A DNA stretch of 32,423 nucleotides from a virus: IMG/VR virus record IMGVR_UViG_3300044993_000281, positions 1 through 32,423 of that record; one strand, 5' to 3'. Of this stretch, positions 1-12,000 are shown piece after piece. Under the pieces are notes generated by a model. That model had not been told where the DNA came from. It worked only from the letters and a program-made list of their open reading frames with translations, and searched no databases. The translations under genes were made by a program, and so were the position numbers. Numbering within the stretch: position 1 is the first letter of the stretch; every line of letters starts with the position of its first letter.

Positions 1-1
1 G

Positions 2-3000
2 GACGATCCATTTACGATGGGGCACGAGTTCATACGGATGCTGACCCAAGACAAATTTTTCAATCAAGTCACGGAAAGCACGGAAATAGATGACGGGTTA
101 ATTGCCTATTTGCGCGAGTTGCTGGAGAAAATCGGTCGGCAACTTCGGAGTATGCTGGCCGATCCTGCCATAACCGATGCGGCCACACGTCAGGCTGTGC
201 GGGAAGCCGAGGGGTTGGTGGCCCGTCGCTTATCCGATCTTGGGGTAAAAAAAGAGGTTTCCGAAGGAGGACAGAAGCAGTTTAGTTCAAACAATGATTC
301 AACCAATTATCTATCGTTTGAACGGGGCACCACCTCCGCAGACAATCGAGGAGGTTTACTTGGAATTGAACGGGGAACTGGAATGGAGGAAGTTTCTCGA
401 CAAACACTTTCCGGTCGAGGAACTGCCCCTGTTTCGGTGGAAGCGGGAGAGGATGTTGCGCTTGCAGGCGAAGAGACTTCTCGCAAATTGCCCCCAGCGC
501 GTTTCTCTCAATTAGGCGATGTTGGCGTAGCCTACACGGACAACAATGACCCGGTGGAATACCGCTGGGCACTGGCGGAATTGGATGATTTGGTCATCAG
601 CAATGAAGACAGCGGGGCCATCAACCCGCGGTATCCGCAGGAATTGCAGCCACGGGACCGGAGCACGGCGGGCAGTCAAGCCCAAGTCAACGACATTGCC
701 AGGAACGCAAATTTCGACCGCCTGAGCTTTTCGGAGAGTGTTGGCAATGGGGCGCCTATTGTGGGGCCGAATGACGGTGTGGCGGAAAGCGGCAACGGGC
801 GCCTGATGGGTTTGCGCCGGGCCTACAATCTTGAACTTCCATCCATCAAAGTTTACCGGGAAAAACTGGCGGCAAACGCCGAAAAATTCGGTTTGGACGG
901 TTCCAAGGTGGCGGCGATGAAGAAACCGGTTCTGGTGCGGGTGCGCCAAACCACGCTGGATCGTCGCAAGTTTGTGGAAGTGGCCAACGTGTCGAACGTG
1001 GCTCCGATGCGGGAAATGGAGATTGCCCGGAAGGATGCGGCGAATCTTTCCCTTGGATTGTTTGAATTGTTCAATCCCGATGAGAACGGGAACATTTTAA
1101 CAGCGGGGAATCAGGATTTTATCCGGGCATTTGTCCTCAACGTGATTCCGCAAACCGAGAGGGCGGCCATTGTTGACAGCCGGGGCGGATTGTCGCAAAG
1201 CGGGCTTCGCCGGATTCGGAACGCGCTTTTTGTCTATGCCTACGGTGATTCCCCGGAGGCGATGAACGCCTTGGGCCGCATGGCCGAAGACATTGAGGCG
1301 GATGGCAGGAATATCACCAACGCACTGATTGCAGCGGCGCCCGTTTTCGCCCGCCAGAATGCCGCGATCAAAAACGGTTCCCTGCACGATGCGGGGATTA
1401 GCGGCGATCTTGTTGCTGCTGCACAAGCCCTGATGGAAATCCGTGCGCGTGGGGAACGGGTTTCTGATTATCTGCAACAAGGCCAGTTGATTGATGATGG
1501 CGTCACGCCGTTGCAACGGGAAATTTTGCAATTTCTTGACCAAAACGGGCGAAGCGCGAAGCGGATTTTGGAAACATTGCGCCGGTATGCGGTGGCTTTG
1601 GATGCGGCGGGCGACCCGCGTCAGGAACAGTTGTTGCAAATGGACGCCCCCACCAAAGAAAGCCTTTGGAATCTGGCGAAAAAGCCGAATGCTGAAGAGC
1701 CGATTTTGCAGTCTGGCAAGCGTGCGGTGGCTGCTCCGAACTGGATGCGTATTTACAACCGGCTGTTCAACATGGAACGGGCGGGGGCTCGCCTCAACGA
1801 GAGCCAGCGTTCGTTGCTGGAACGGGCAGAGCGCGAGTTGGGGCAAATCCTCATGTTTGCCGGAGAGGGATACGGTCCGGCCCCGCGTGGCGAGGGTGTT
1901 AACGTAGGAATTTTTGATGAAGGCCAGGATCAGGGCCGGTTGTTTGCCGGTCAACGTTCGGGCGAGCAGCTAGACCTTTTTGACACCCTTTCGGAATCCC
2001 AGCGCCGGGAAGTTCAGTCCCGCGAGTTGGATTTGTTCGGAAATCCGTTTACGGAATCCAAACCCACCCGTATTAGTAGTAAAAAAAGAAAGGCACCCGA
2101 TGAATCTGGACTACGACAAAGTGATGAGCTTTTTGGCCAATTCAACTTCCAAAGAGTTGAGCCAATGGAGCAAAAACTTGGACTTTTTGAAGAAGAAAAT
2201 GGTCCACGCTTACGTTCGGGATTGGGGCAATCTGGAACCGGATACACAGGAAGCACTGGAAGCAGCGACGGCGGACGGCAGTCTTTACGACCGGGCGGAA
2301 GAGAAGATTTATTACCTGATGAAACATCAGCCGGAGACATGGGAGGCGATCAAGCTGGCGGTGAACCAACTGGATCCGGACAGCGGGATCGCGGCGTTTC
2401 TGAATGGGTATTGACCCGACCACCTGCAGGATCGCCAGACCGAAACCACGTAATCCGCGAAGGCGACACACTGGCCCCGCGTGGGGACATTGCCCGCATC
2501 CGGGCCAACATTGACGCCATTCGGCTTTTACGCCGTTTGGAGGAAGAGGGGCGCAATCCCACTGTCGAGGAGAAGAAGATTCTGGCTCAATATGTTGGCT
2601 GGGGCGGCCTGCCGCAGGTGTTTGACGACGAGAAGGCAGCCGCCTTTGCAAATGACGAGCACAGAACGCGCCGAAGCACGGCGGACGTTTACGAGCGGTA
2701 TGGCCCCGCCTACTACAAGATAGTCGAGGACTACCGCAAGCAGGCCCAAGCGATTGAGAACTGGCATGAAAAGTGGGGCAAGTGGCACGCCGAACTGAAA
2801 GAACTGCTCACGCCGGAAGAATACTCTGCGGCGGCTGCCAGCACGCTCAATGCTCACTACACCAGCCCGGAGGTGATCCGGGCCATGTGGGACATGGCGC
2901 AAAGGCTGGGTTTCCGTGGTGGCTCCGTGCTTGAGCCTGCCGGTGGGGTTGGCCACTTCTTTGGTCTGATGCCGGAAGGTATTGCGGAATCCAGCCAGTT

Positions 3001-6000
3001 GAGTGCCGTCGAACTGGATAGTCTCACGGGCCGGATTCTCACCAAGCTGTATCCTGAGGCCGACGTTCAAGTGACGGGTTTTCAGGACGCAAAGATTCCT
3101 GACAATTCGGTTGATCTGGCCATTTCCAATGTGCCGTTCGCCAACATTTCCATTTTTGATCCGGAAATGGAAGCGGCGAAGGCTCCGAAATTTTCCCTGC
3201 ACAATTACTTTTTTGCCAAGGCGCTGCAAAAGGTGCGTCCGGGTGGGCTGATTGCCTTTATCACGACCAGCAACACGATGGATGCCAATGTCCGGCAACG
3301 GAAGTGGCTGGCGGAACGCAGCGAATTGATCGGAGCCATTCGCCTGCCCAATACGGCTTTCAACGAAAACGCCAACACGGAAGTCACCACGGATATTCTG
3401 TTTCTCCGCAAGCCGGACGGAACGCCGCCCGTTTTTGACCGGGAAGAATGGGCTTCGACCGCCGAAGCCAAGACCCGGAAGGGCGAGCCAATCCAGATCA
3501 ACGAATACTTTGTCCGGCACCCGGAAATGATCCTTGGGGAATTGGACAATGACGGCAAAATGTATGGCCGACCCGATGAAAAGGGTCAGATGACCGTGCA
3601 TCCATTCCAGGGGAAACCCCTTGCGGAATCGCTGTCCGAAGCTGCGGAACGCCTGCCCGCCAATGTCATTTTCACATCAGCCGAAGCCGTTCCTGAAAGA
3701 AACCAGCGGAGTCAACAAATTTGGCGTGAGACGCGCGGGAATAAAGTTGGAACTCTGAGCAAGTTGGACGACGGAAGCATTGTCATTTCCGGCGTATTCG
3801 ACCAAAATGAGGACATCCTGAAACCAAAAAACCGGAAGCTGGCCGAGGATTTCATTGCCTTGCGGGACACCCTCAATGCGCTTTACGAAAGCGAACTGAA
3901 TCCCGACGCGACCGACAGCCAGATCGAGGGGCAGCGCGAACTGCTTAACCGCCGCTACGATGCTTTTGTCCGGGATCATGGCAACCTGCATAAGTTTGTC
4001 GATTTGCTGGGCATCGACCCGGATTTTTACCGGCTGCTGGGCACGGAGATCGAGCAGAAGCCGGAAAATGCAGCGGAGTCCATCCGGGTCATTCTTTCCC
4101 GGAAAAAACGTTACCGGAAGGGCGATGTTTTCACCAAGCGGGTGCTTACCCCCCGGCGCGAGCCGGAAAAAGCGGAGACGGTGGAAGATGCCTTGGGAAT
4201 TTCGCTTGGATGGCGTGGCCGCATAGATGTTGATTTCATGGCCCGCTTGCTGAGCCGGGAACAAGCGGAGGTTGAAAACGAACTTCTGGTTGGAGGCATG
4301 GCTTTCCGCAACCCGGAGAGCGGACTGTTGGAAACCCGCGAAGAATACCTGAGCGGGAACGTGCGAAAGAAGCTTCGCGTGGCGGAGATTAAGGCGGCGG
4401 AAGACCCGGCCTATGGTCCGAATGTGGAGGCATTGCAACGGGTGCAGCCGGAAGACGTGAAGATTGCGGACATCAAGATGAAGTTGGGAAGCGCATGGAT
4501 TCCTGCCGATGTTGTGCAAAGGTTCGCCCGTCAGATTTTTGATTCCGAGGCCGTGGATGTGATCTACCACCCCGGACGCGGGGAAATGATCGAAGATTCT
4601 TGGGAAATCCGATACGGCGGAAAGGGGACGGCGGCCACTGGAAATCTTACGGCTGCCATGTCGCAGATTTACGGCACCAATCGCATGTCCGGGCTGGCCC
4701 TTTTGGAAAAAGCGTTGAACCTGCAACAGCCGGAAATTTACGACACCAATAATGACGGAAAGACCCGGATATTCAATCCGACTGCGACCACCCAGGCAAA
4801 GGTGGCGATGCAAAAAATCAAAGATGCTTTCGATCAGTGGGTGCAGCGGAATCCCGATGTGCAGGAGGAATTGGCGAAGGTTTACAACGAGGTCAACAAC
4901 TCCCATGTGCTTCGGCAGTATGACGGGCAATTCCTGCAATTCCCTTGGATGGCCGCGGGCTTTGATCTTTTTTCCGAAAAGAAAAACGTGGTTTGGCGGG
5001 CGATTCAGGATGGGCGAATGTTGATTGCGCACGGCGTGGGTGGTGGCAAGACCATCATTGGCACGTCGATTGCAATGGAACTCAAGAGGCTGGGACAGGC
5101 TCGGAAGCCGCTGATTGTCGTCCACAATGCCACGCTGGAACAGTTTGCCGGAACGATCAACGCAATGGCCCCCACCGCTCGCGTGCTTGTTGCCCGGAAA
5201 AAAGACTTGGAAGGGAAGAAGCGCAAAGAGTTCATGGCCAAAGTCGCGGCGGGGGATTGGGATGCCGTGGTAATGGCGCATTCCAGCTTTGACATGATTC
5301 CCGATGATCCGGCTTACGAGGCCAAACTGATCAACGAGTTGCAGGAGGAATTGCGGGATGCCATCACGGAAATGGGAGGCAATCCAGACGGAGACGCCCG
5401 GAAAACCAAAGACCCCACCGTGAAGGAAATGCAAAAACAGCTTGCCCGGCTGGGAGAACGCATGAAGGAATTGCAAGACCGCAAGCGCGACGATGTGCTG
5501 AATTTCCAGGAGCTTGGCATTGATGCCCTGATTCTTGACGAGGCCCACCTTTACAAAAAAATTCCATTCGTCACAAAGTTGCGGCGCATTGCCGGGATTG
5601 ACAACGGTGCCAGCAAGCGGGGCACCGCCCTGATGACGAAGGTGCGGTTTATCCAAGAGAAAAACAAGGGCCGGAACGTGTTTACCATGACGGGAACCCC
5701 CGTCACGAACACGTTGGGCGAGTCTTGGAATATGATTCGCTTGGTGGCTCCCGATCTGCTCAAGGAATTTAATGTCGAGAACTTCGATCGCTTTGTTTCG
5801 ACCTTTGCCGACATTGTGAACAGCGCGGAACTCCGCGCCAACGGCGCTTACAAGCAAATTGATCGCTTGGCCGCCCTAGCCAACCTGCCGGAATGGAACA
5901 GGTTTTTCCGTCTCGGCGCAGACGTGAAAATGGGTGAGGACATGCAGGTGCGGGGCCGACCAGAAATCAAGGGTGGCAAGCCGGAACTCGTTGCGGTGGA

Positions 6001-9000
6001 AAGGACGCCGCAGGTCTCCAAGTTCACCGACTTCATCAAGGGAGTGATCGATTGGTATGACAACTTGGACGGCAAGCAAAAAAAAGAGTTCAGCCATCTT
6101 CCCCTTGTGACTTACAACGCCGCAAAGATGGCGGCCATTGACATCCGGCTGGTCGATCCCCAAGCCAAGGATGAGCCAGGCAGCAAGGTGAACATTGCTT
6201 TGAAAAAGGTTGTGGAACTTTACCGCCGCACCAATGATTACCTTGGCACGCAGGTTATTTTTGCCGACAGCTTCCGGCCGCTGAAAAGCACGGCGTTGGA
6301 TATAAGTGCGGCGGATTTGGAACCGGGCGAATCGCTGGATGATGATGAAAAAGCCGAGCGCGAAGCGGATGCGGCAGGAGGTTTCAATCTCTATCGGGAC
6401 ATGAAAGCCAAGCTGGTTGCTTCCGGCATCCCGGAAGCCGAGATTGCGATAATTTCCGACTACGACACCGACAAGAAAAAGGAGCGCCTTTTTGAACAAG
6501 TCAACGAAGGCCAAGTGCGCATCGTCATTGGCAGCACGCAACGGCTTGGCACCGGGGTGAACATGCAACGGCGCATGATTGCGGCACACCATCTGGACGT
6601 GCCTTGGACACCGGCGGAACTTGAACAGCGGGACGGGCGGGTTTACCGGCAAGGGAACATTCATTCCGAGCTTGGCGTGCCGGTCGAGATTTACCGTTAC
6701 GGGATGAAGGATACTCTTGACGCTGCCCTGTGGCAAAAGCTGGAAACCAAGGAACGGTTTATCAAGCAGGCATTGAGCGGGAAAATGAATTCCCGCAGCA
6801 TCGAGGATGATACCGGGCTGCTGAATTTGGCGGAACAGAAGGCTGTGCTTTCCGGCCCGCTGGGGATGCGGAAATTCGAGGCCGACCAGCGTGTGCGTGA
6901 ATTGCAAGCCGAGGAACGGGCTTGGCGCATGAGTGTGGCGGAAGCGGGCCAGAATGCGAGCAAAGCATCCAAGTGGCGGAGAATAGCCGAAGGTGGCTTG
7001 GCCAAAGCCCGGCGAACTCTGGAATCCGTAAAATCGTGGAGCGGGCCGGTTTCTTTGGAAATTGGCGGGAGGTCGGCCAAAGGTGCGGAACAAGCCACGG
7101 AATTGCTGAAAAGTGTCTTCGAGGAGCGATTGAGCCTGATCCGTTCCATTGCCAATCCAAGCACCAGCCCCCGCGCAAATTCTCCGATGGGCAAAGCATT
7201 TTTCAACGGAACCGAGATTGAATTGGGCCGCCCCTCCATCAACGAACGGCTTGGTGAAAGCAAACCGGAAAACCGCTGGCGTATAGAAGTGCCAATTCTT
7301 TTCAACGGGGAGCCCATTGGTTCGGCGCAGTCGGCTGGATGGGTTTTGCGGCGTTTGCAGGAATTTCCTGCTTCCGTTGAGGAAACCATTGTGCGCTTGC
7401 AGCGGGAAATTGATCGCTACCAGAAACAGGAAGACGCGGCTCTGAAACAAATGGAAGGGGCTTTTCCGAAACAAGCCGAGCTGGAAGCAGCCCTTCTTGA
7501 ACAGTCCGAAGTCATGCGGTTGGTGAGTGAGAAGCCCGGCGAACAAGAAAACACACTAAATGATACGAATAGTGAAACCATACCTTCCTTAGCTTCCGGC
7601 GAACGTGCTCGTGGGCAGATTGGCATAAAATCAATTGACCGGGATTCTTTGGCAGCGTATTTACAAGAAGGAGGTGCTTCCGCGCAGGAGGCAAAACAAG
7701 AAAGTGAGCGAATTTCCCGAACCTTGGAACAGTCTTCCGGAGGCCGAGTGGCCGAAGCGGGAGGCTACATACAGAGCGATCTCTTTATTGATTCGCCGAG
7801 CCAACCGGGAGGGCCGGACCAAGGCCGCTCAAAGGCTGGCAAAAAGGCTGCCCTTGCAATCAACCCCGCCGCAGAAAGTGCCTCGGCTGACCTCATAGCC
7901 GGGCTGCAAGGTGACTGGGAGGCACTGGCGCGTGAAGTGGCCGCCAAGGGCCGCGCATCCAGCATTTTTCAATCACTGGTTTCAAGAGAAATCCCCACTT
8001 GGGACGTTCGCGGGAGCCGCATCAGCTCCCCTCAAGACGTTCTAAATCTTATCGCTCCAATTCGTTCCCCGTTCTTTGAATCGCTCAAAGTGGCAATTCT
8101 GGATGGCAAAGACCGCGTTGTAGCCAGCAAAATTCTCTTTGTCGGAAGCCTCAACGAAAGTGTAGCGGACCCGAAAGCCTTGTTCGGCGAGCTGGCACTA
8201 CTTCGCGAGCAAACCGGCAAAAACTATTCGAGAATCATCTTTTCTCACAACCATCCGAGTGGAGACCCAACCCCATCTACAGCCGATAATAATCTGACTC
8301 GAAGAATTGTCGAAATTGCAAATCTCGCGAAATGGACCGTTGTTGATCACGTCATCACCAATGGAGAACAGTTTTTTTCTTTTCGCGAAGCGGGAATTAT
8401 TTATCAGCCCAACGTTGCAACAGATAGGACGGAATCTCCGACACCTCCACCAACGCCGCCATCCCAGCAGCCCTCTCAACAGAAATGGGAGGTTGTTCCC
8501 CGCAGTAAACTTCAAAGGATGGACGCATTTGAATACGCCAGGGATTTGGCCAAGCACCTCCGCAACGCAAATCCAGATGCCGCGCATATAATTTACCTGA
8601 GCACAAAATTAACTCTCATTGGCGTTGAAAGGATTGATGTAAACACGCTTGACTCGGAACATGAGCTAACCAAAACCCTCATTGCCGGAGCTGCCAGGGA
8701 AGGCGCGTATGCGTTTATTGTTGATGCGCCGTCCACCAATTCTTTTTCAGACAAAGGGCCATCTTTCCGTGATTTCGATCGAGCAAAAAGAATCAAAGAC
8801 ATTGCCAATGCAATAAATCTACAATTTTTAGACTTGTTGCATATATGGCCGGATGGAAATAGCACGAGTTATAAAGAAAAAGGCTTCGTCTTGGAGAGTC
8901 CTTCATTCATGTGGTCGGCGAGCAAAAAGCCCGGCGAACAAGAAAACACACTAAATGATACGAATAGTGAAACCATACCTTCCTTAGCTTCTGGCGAACG

Positions 9001-12000
9001 TGCTCGTGGGCAACTCATGTTTGACTTTGGACTTTATCGCAATCCGGGCGAGTTTGATTTCACCGACCGGGGCAAGGCACCCGGTGATTTGGTGAAAGAA
9101 AACATGGGTTTGGCGACCGCCATTGCCAATGATTTTTCGAACATTTCAGGCGTGGAGAAGGATGATGTGATCCAACAGGCGCGGGTTGCGTTGGTCAAGG
9201 CTGCAAAAGCCTACGATCCGTCCAGGGGTGTTCGGTTTGGGGTTTATGCGGGCCGGGCCATAAGGAATGAATTGTCTTCTCTTTACGGAAAACAGAGTCG
9301 GAGAACATCGCTTGAAGGCGATTCTCTGGATCGTCCGTTGGAAAATGCACCCGGTGAAACTGTCATGGATACCATTGCCGGGGAAAATGCCTGGAACGTG
9401 ATTGCCCCGGTGGAGCGCAATGAAACCAGAGACATCCTGAAAGGTTTATTGGCAAAGCTTCCAGAGCGGCCTCGCGCCATTGTCGAAGGATTCATGGCCG
9501 GGGAGAGCGGCGAGGAAATTGCGGCCCGGATGGGAATAACCCGGCAGGCGGTCAACGCGAGCTTGCAGGGAGCGTTGGCCGTTATGCGCCAGCGTTTGCG
9601 GGAACGGGGATTCAAGGGACAGGAAGATGGAGTGCTTTTTTCCGGTGAGCGTGACGATGAAAATTCGCCTGAAGACCTTTTTGCGGAACTGAACCGTGAA
9701 CTTCCCAGCCAGGAGGAAATTGACGAGCTTCGGCAAAAAGCGGCTGCGGAACCAATCGGCCAGCGCACCATCGGGCAGCCCCGAAAGGCAAACTATGCCG
9801 AAGACGACGCGACGCGGGTGGAAATCAACGTGGTTCAGCAAATGCGGGAAGAGGCCCGCAAGCGTGAGGAAGAAAGCGCGTGGATTGCGGAGGCTCGGAA
9901 GCGAATCGAAACCAACCGGGATTTGGCCAAGAAGGAAATTTTGCAGAAGGCCATGAACCCGGCCAAGTTTGGCACGTTTACGGCGGTGGACGTGAAAACA
10001 GCTCAGTTGCTTGTGCCGGAACTCATGCGGGAAGCCTACCGATCCGGTGACAAAACCAAGCAACGCGAGGCGTTTGCTTTGGCGTGGGCCTACGATGCTG
10101 GGGGGAGCGACCAAGCACGCGCCTTTGCTGCCCGGCGTGATCCGTTCAAGACCCCAGCCGAACGCCACATGGAATTTTTGACCAAGATGATTTCCACACC
10201 CACGGCGGAGCAACGGAAGTGGATTGCCCAAGCCGCCACGCAGGAAGAGAAAGCGCAGAGGCTGGAACAGGCCCAAAACGAACGGCTGGCGAAGATCGAG
10301 AAAGCGCTGGCCGACATGGGTGTGACTCTTGAAGACATCTTCGCCGGAGAAGCCTCCGTTGTGCTCAAGAGTGCCACGTTTGTGCAAAACGCCATCAAGT
10401 CTTTTGGGAAAGAGGAAGAGCGCAAGGTGATCCGCCTGACGCTGGATGGATTTTCCGACAAGGAAATTGCCAAGAAAACCCGGCTTTCGATCAAGGATAT
10501 TCAGGCCGTGCAAGACCGCATGGACGAAATTCTGGCCAAACGATTGGGAGAGTATGCCGAGCGTGGGTTTACCGCCGCTGATCTGGAAACCCTTGACATT
10601 TCCGAACTGTTTGCCGGTGAGAAGCCGGAGGTTCGCAAGGTGGCTCTTACTCCCGATCAAAAAGCAAAAATCGTGGCGGAAATGTTGCGGAAAATCCGAC
10701 CCGACCGGGAGGTGAGGAACAGCAAAAAGCTGGTGAAGCGCCGGAAGCCCCGCCGCAAACTTGAAAACCAAGCAGGGAGCGACGCGGAACGGGAAGCGTA
10801 TGAGAACGAACAGCCGTGGGAATATGTCGGGTTTGACCCTGGGAATCAGGATCAGGTGATTCGGGTGGCCCGGCTTGTGCAGGCTGCCGACGCCAACGCC
10901 ATCGACATGTTCTACGAAGCGTGGATTAACAGCATCCTTTCCGGCCCGCAGACCCAAGTGGTCAATATCATGGGCAATGCCGCGAATGCCCTGTGGGATT
11001 TCATGGTCCAGCGCCCGATGGAGGCCGCCATCAATGCCGCCTTGGTGAAGGATGCAGACGCGGCCAGTTTTGGAGAACTGCGTTACTTATTCCGTGGTGC
11101 CATTCCGGGCATAATCAAAGGATGGCAAGCCGGAATACGGGCATGGAACGCGGAACATGACTTTTTCGAGTCTGAAAAGCTCAACCAGCAAATCGAGTTT
11201 GAGGAATTTGACAAGGCGGGTGACATCAAGGTGACAATTCCCGGAAAGACTGGACGGTTCATCCGCATTTCGGGCCGTGCGCTGATGTTCATGGACAGCT
11301 TTTTCAAATATGCCACGGGGCAGATGGAAGCTGGAGCGCAAGCTTACCGCCTAGGCAAGGCCCAAGGCTTGGAGGGGCAGGCGTTGGAGGATTTTATCCG
11401 GTCGGAAATCAACCTACCCGGCAGCATGTCGTGGCAGCGGGCCGTGGCAAAGGCTAAGGATTTGACTTTCCAGACCGCCCTGCCCAAGGATGGCATTGGC
11501 GGTGTCGTTCGCAAGATCGGGGAAATACGCCGGGGAAAATCCACGTCCATCGGCGGGCGCTTGATGGAATTGTTCCTTGGCATGACGTTCCCCTTCATCC
11601 GCACGCCTTACAACATCTTCCGAATTGGCCTCCGCAAGAGTCCGCTGGGGGCGCTGAATGTTGCCTACCATATTCGCCAAGGCTTTTATTCGATGAAGAA
11701 AGGCCGACCTTTTGTTGAGGGATATTCCAAAGCCCAGCTTGTATCTGATTTGGCGGAACAGACGCTTGCATGGGTGGGAATGGCACTTTTGTGGGGAATG
11801 GTCGAAGGTGATGGTGAGGATGATGACGATGACAAGATGATTTTGATCACGGGTTCACGGCCCTACGGGGTTGACCGACAAGGGGAAAGGGATGCGCTTA
11901 ACCGCATGTATGGCGGCCCTTATCAAATCCGCATCGGCGGGAGGAATGGCATTTATTTCAACTACGGGCGGATCGAGCCATTTGCGACCGTGCTGGGCAC

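Noticed and set aside
3677-5857. 726-codon minus-strand open frame opposite the methylase-helicase region
   Set aside because: Its translation has the His/Arg/Leu/Pro-rich character of an antisense shadow, while the + frame carries clear helicase motifs. No start signal was seen.
5876-7546. 556-codon minus-strand open frame
   Set aside because: Antisense shadow of the helicase part; low-quality composition and no recognisable domain.
8307-8591. 94-codon + frame after the RadC motif as a fourth overprinted gene
   Set aside because: Composition is poor (His/Pro/Ser-rich), no ribosome site, and the main frame here carries conserved RadC residues.
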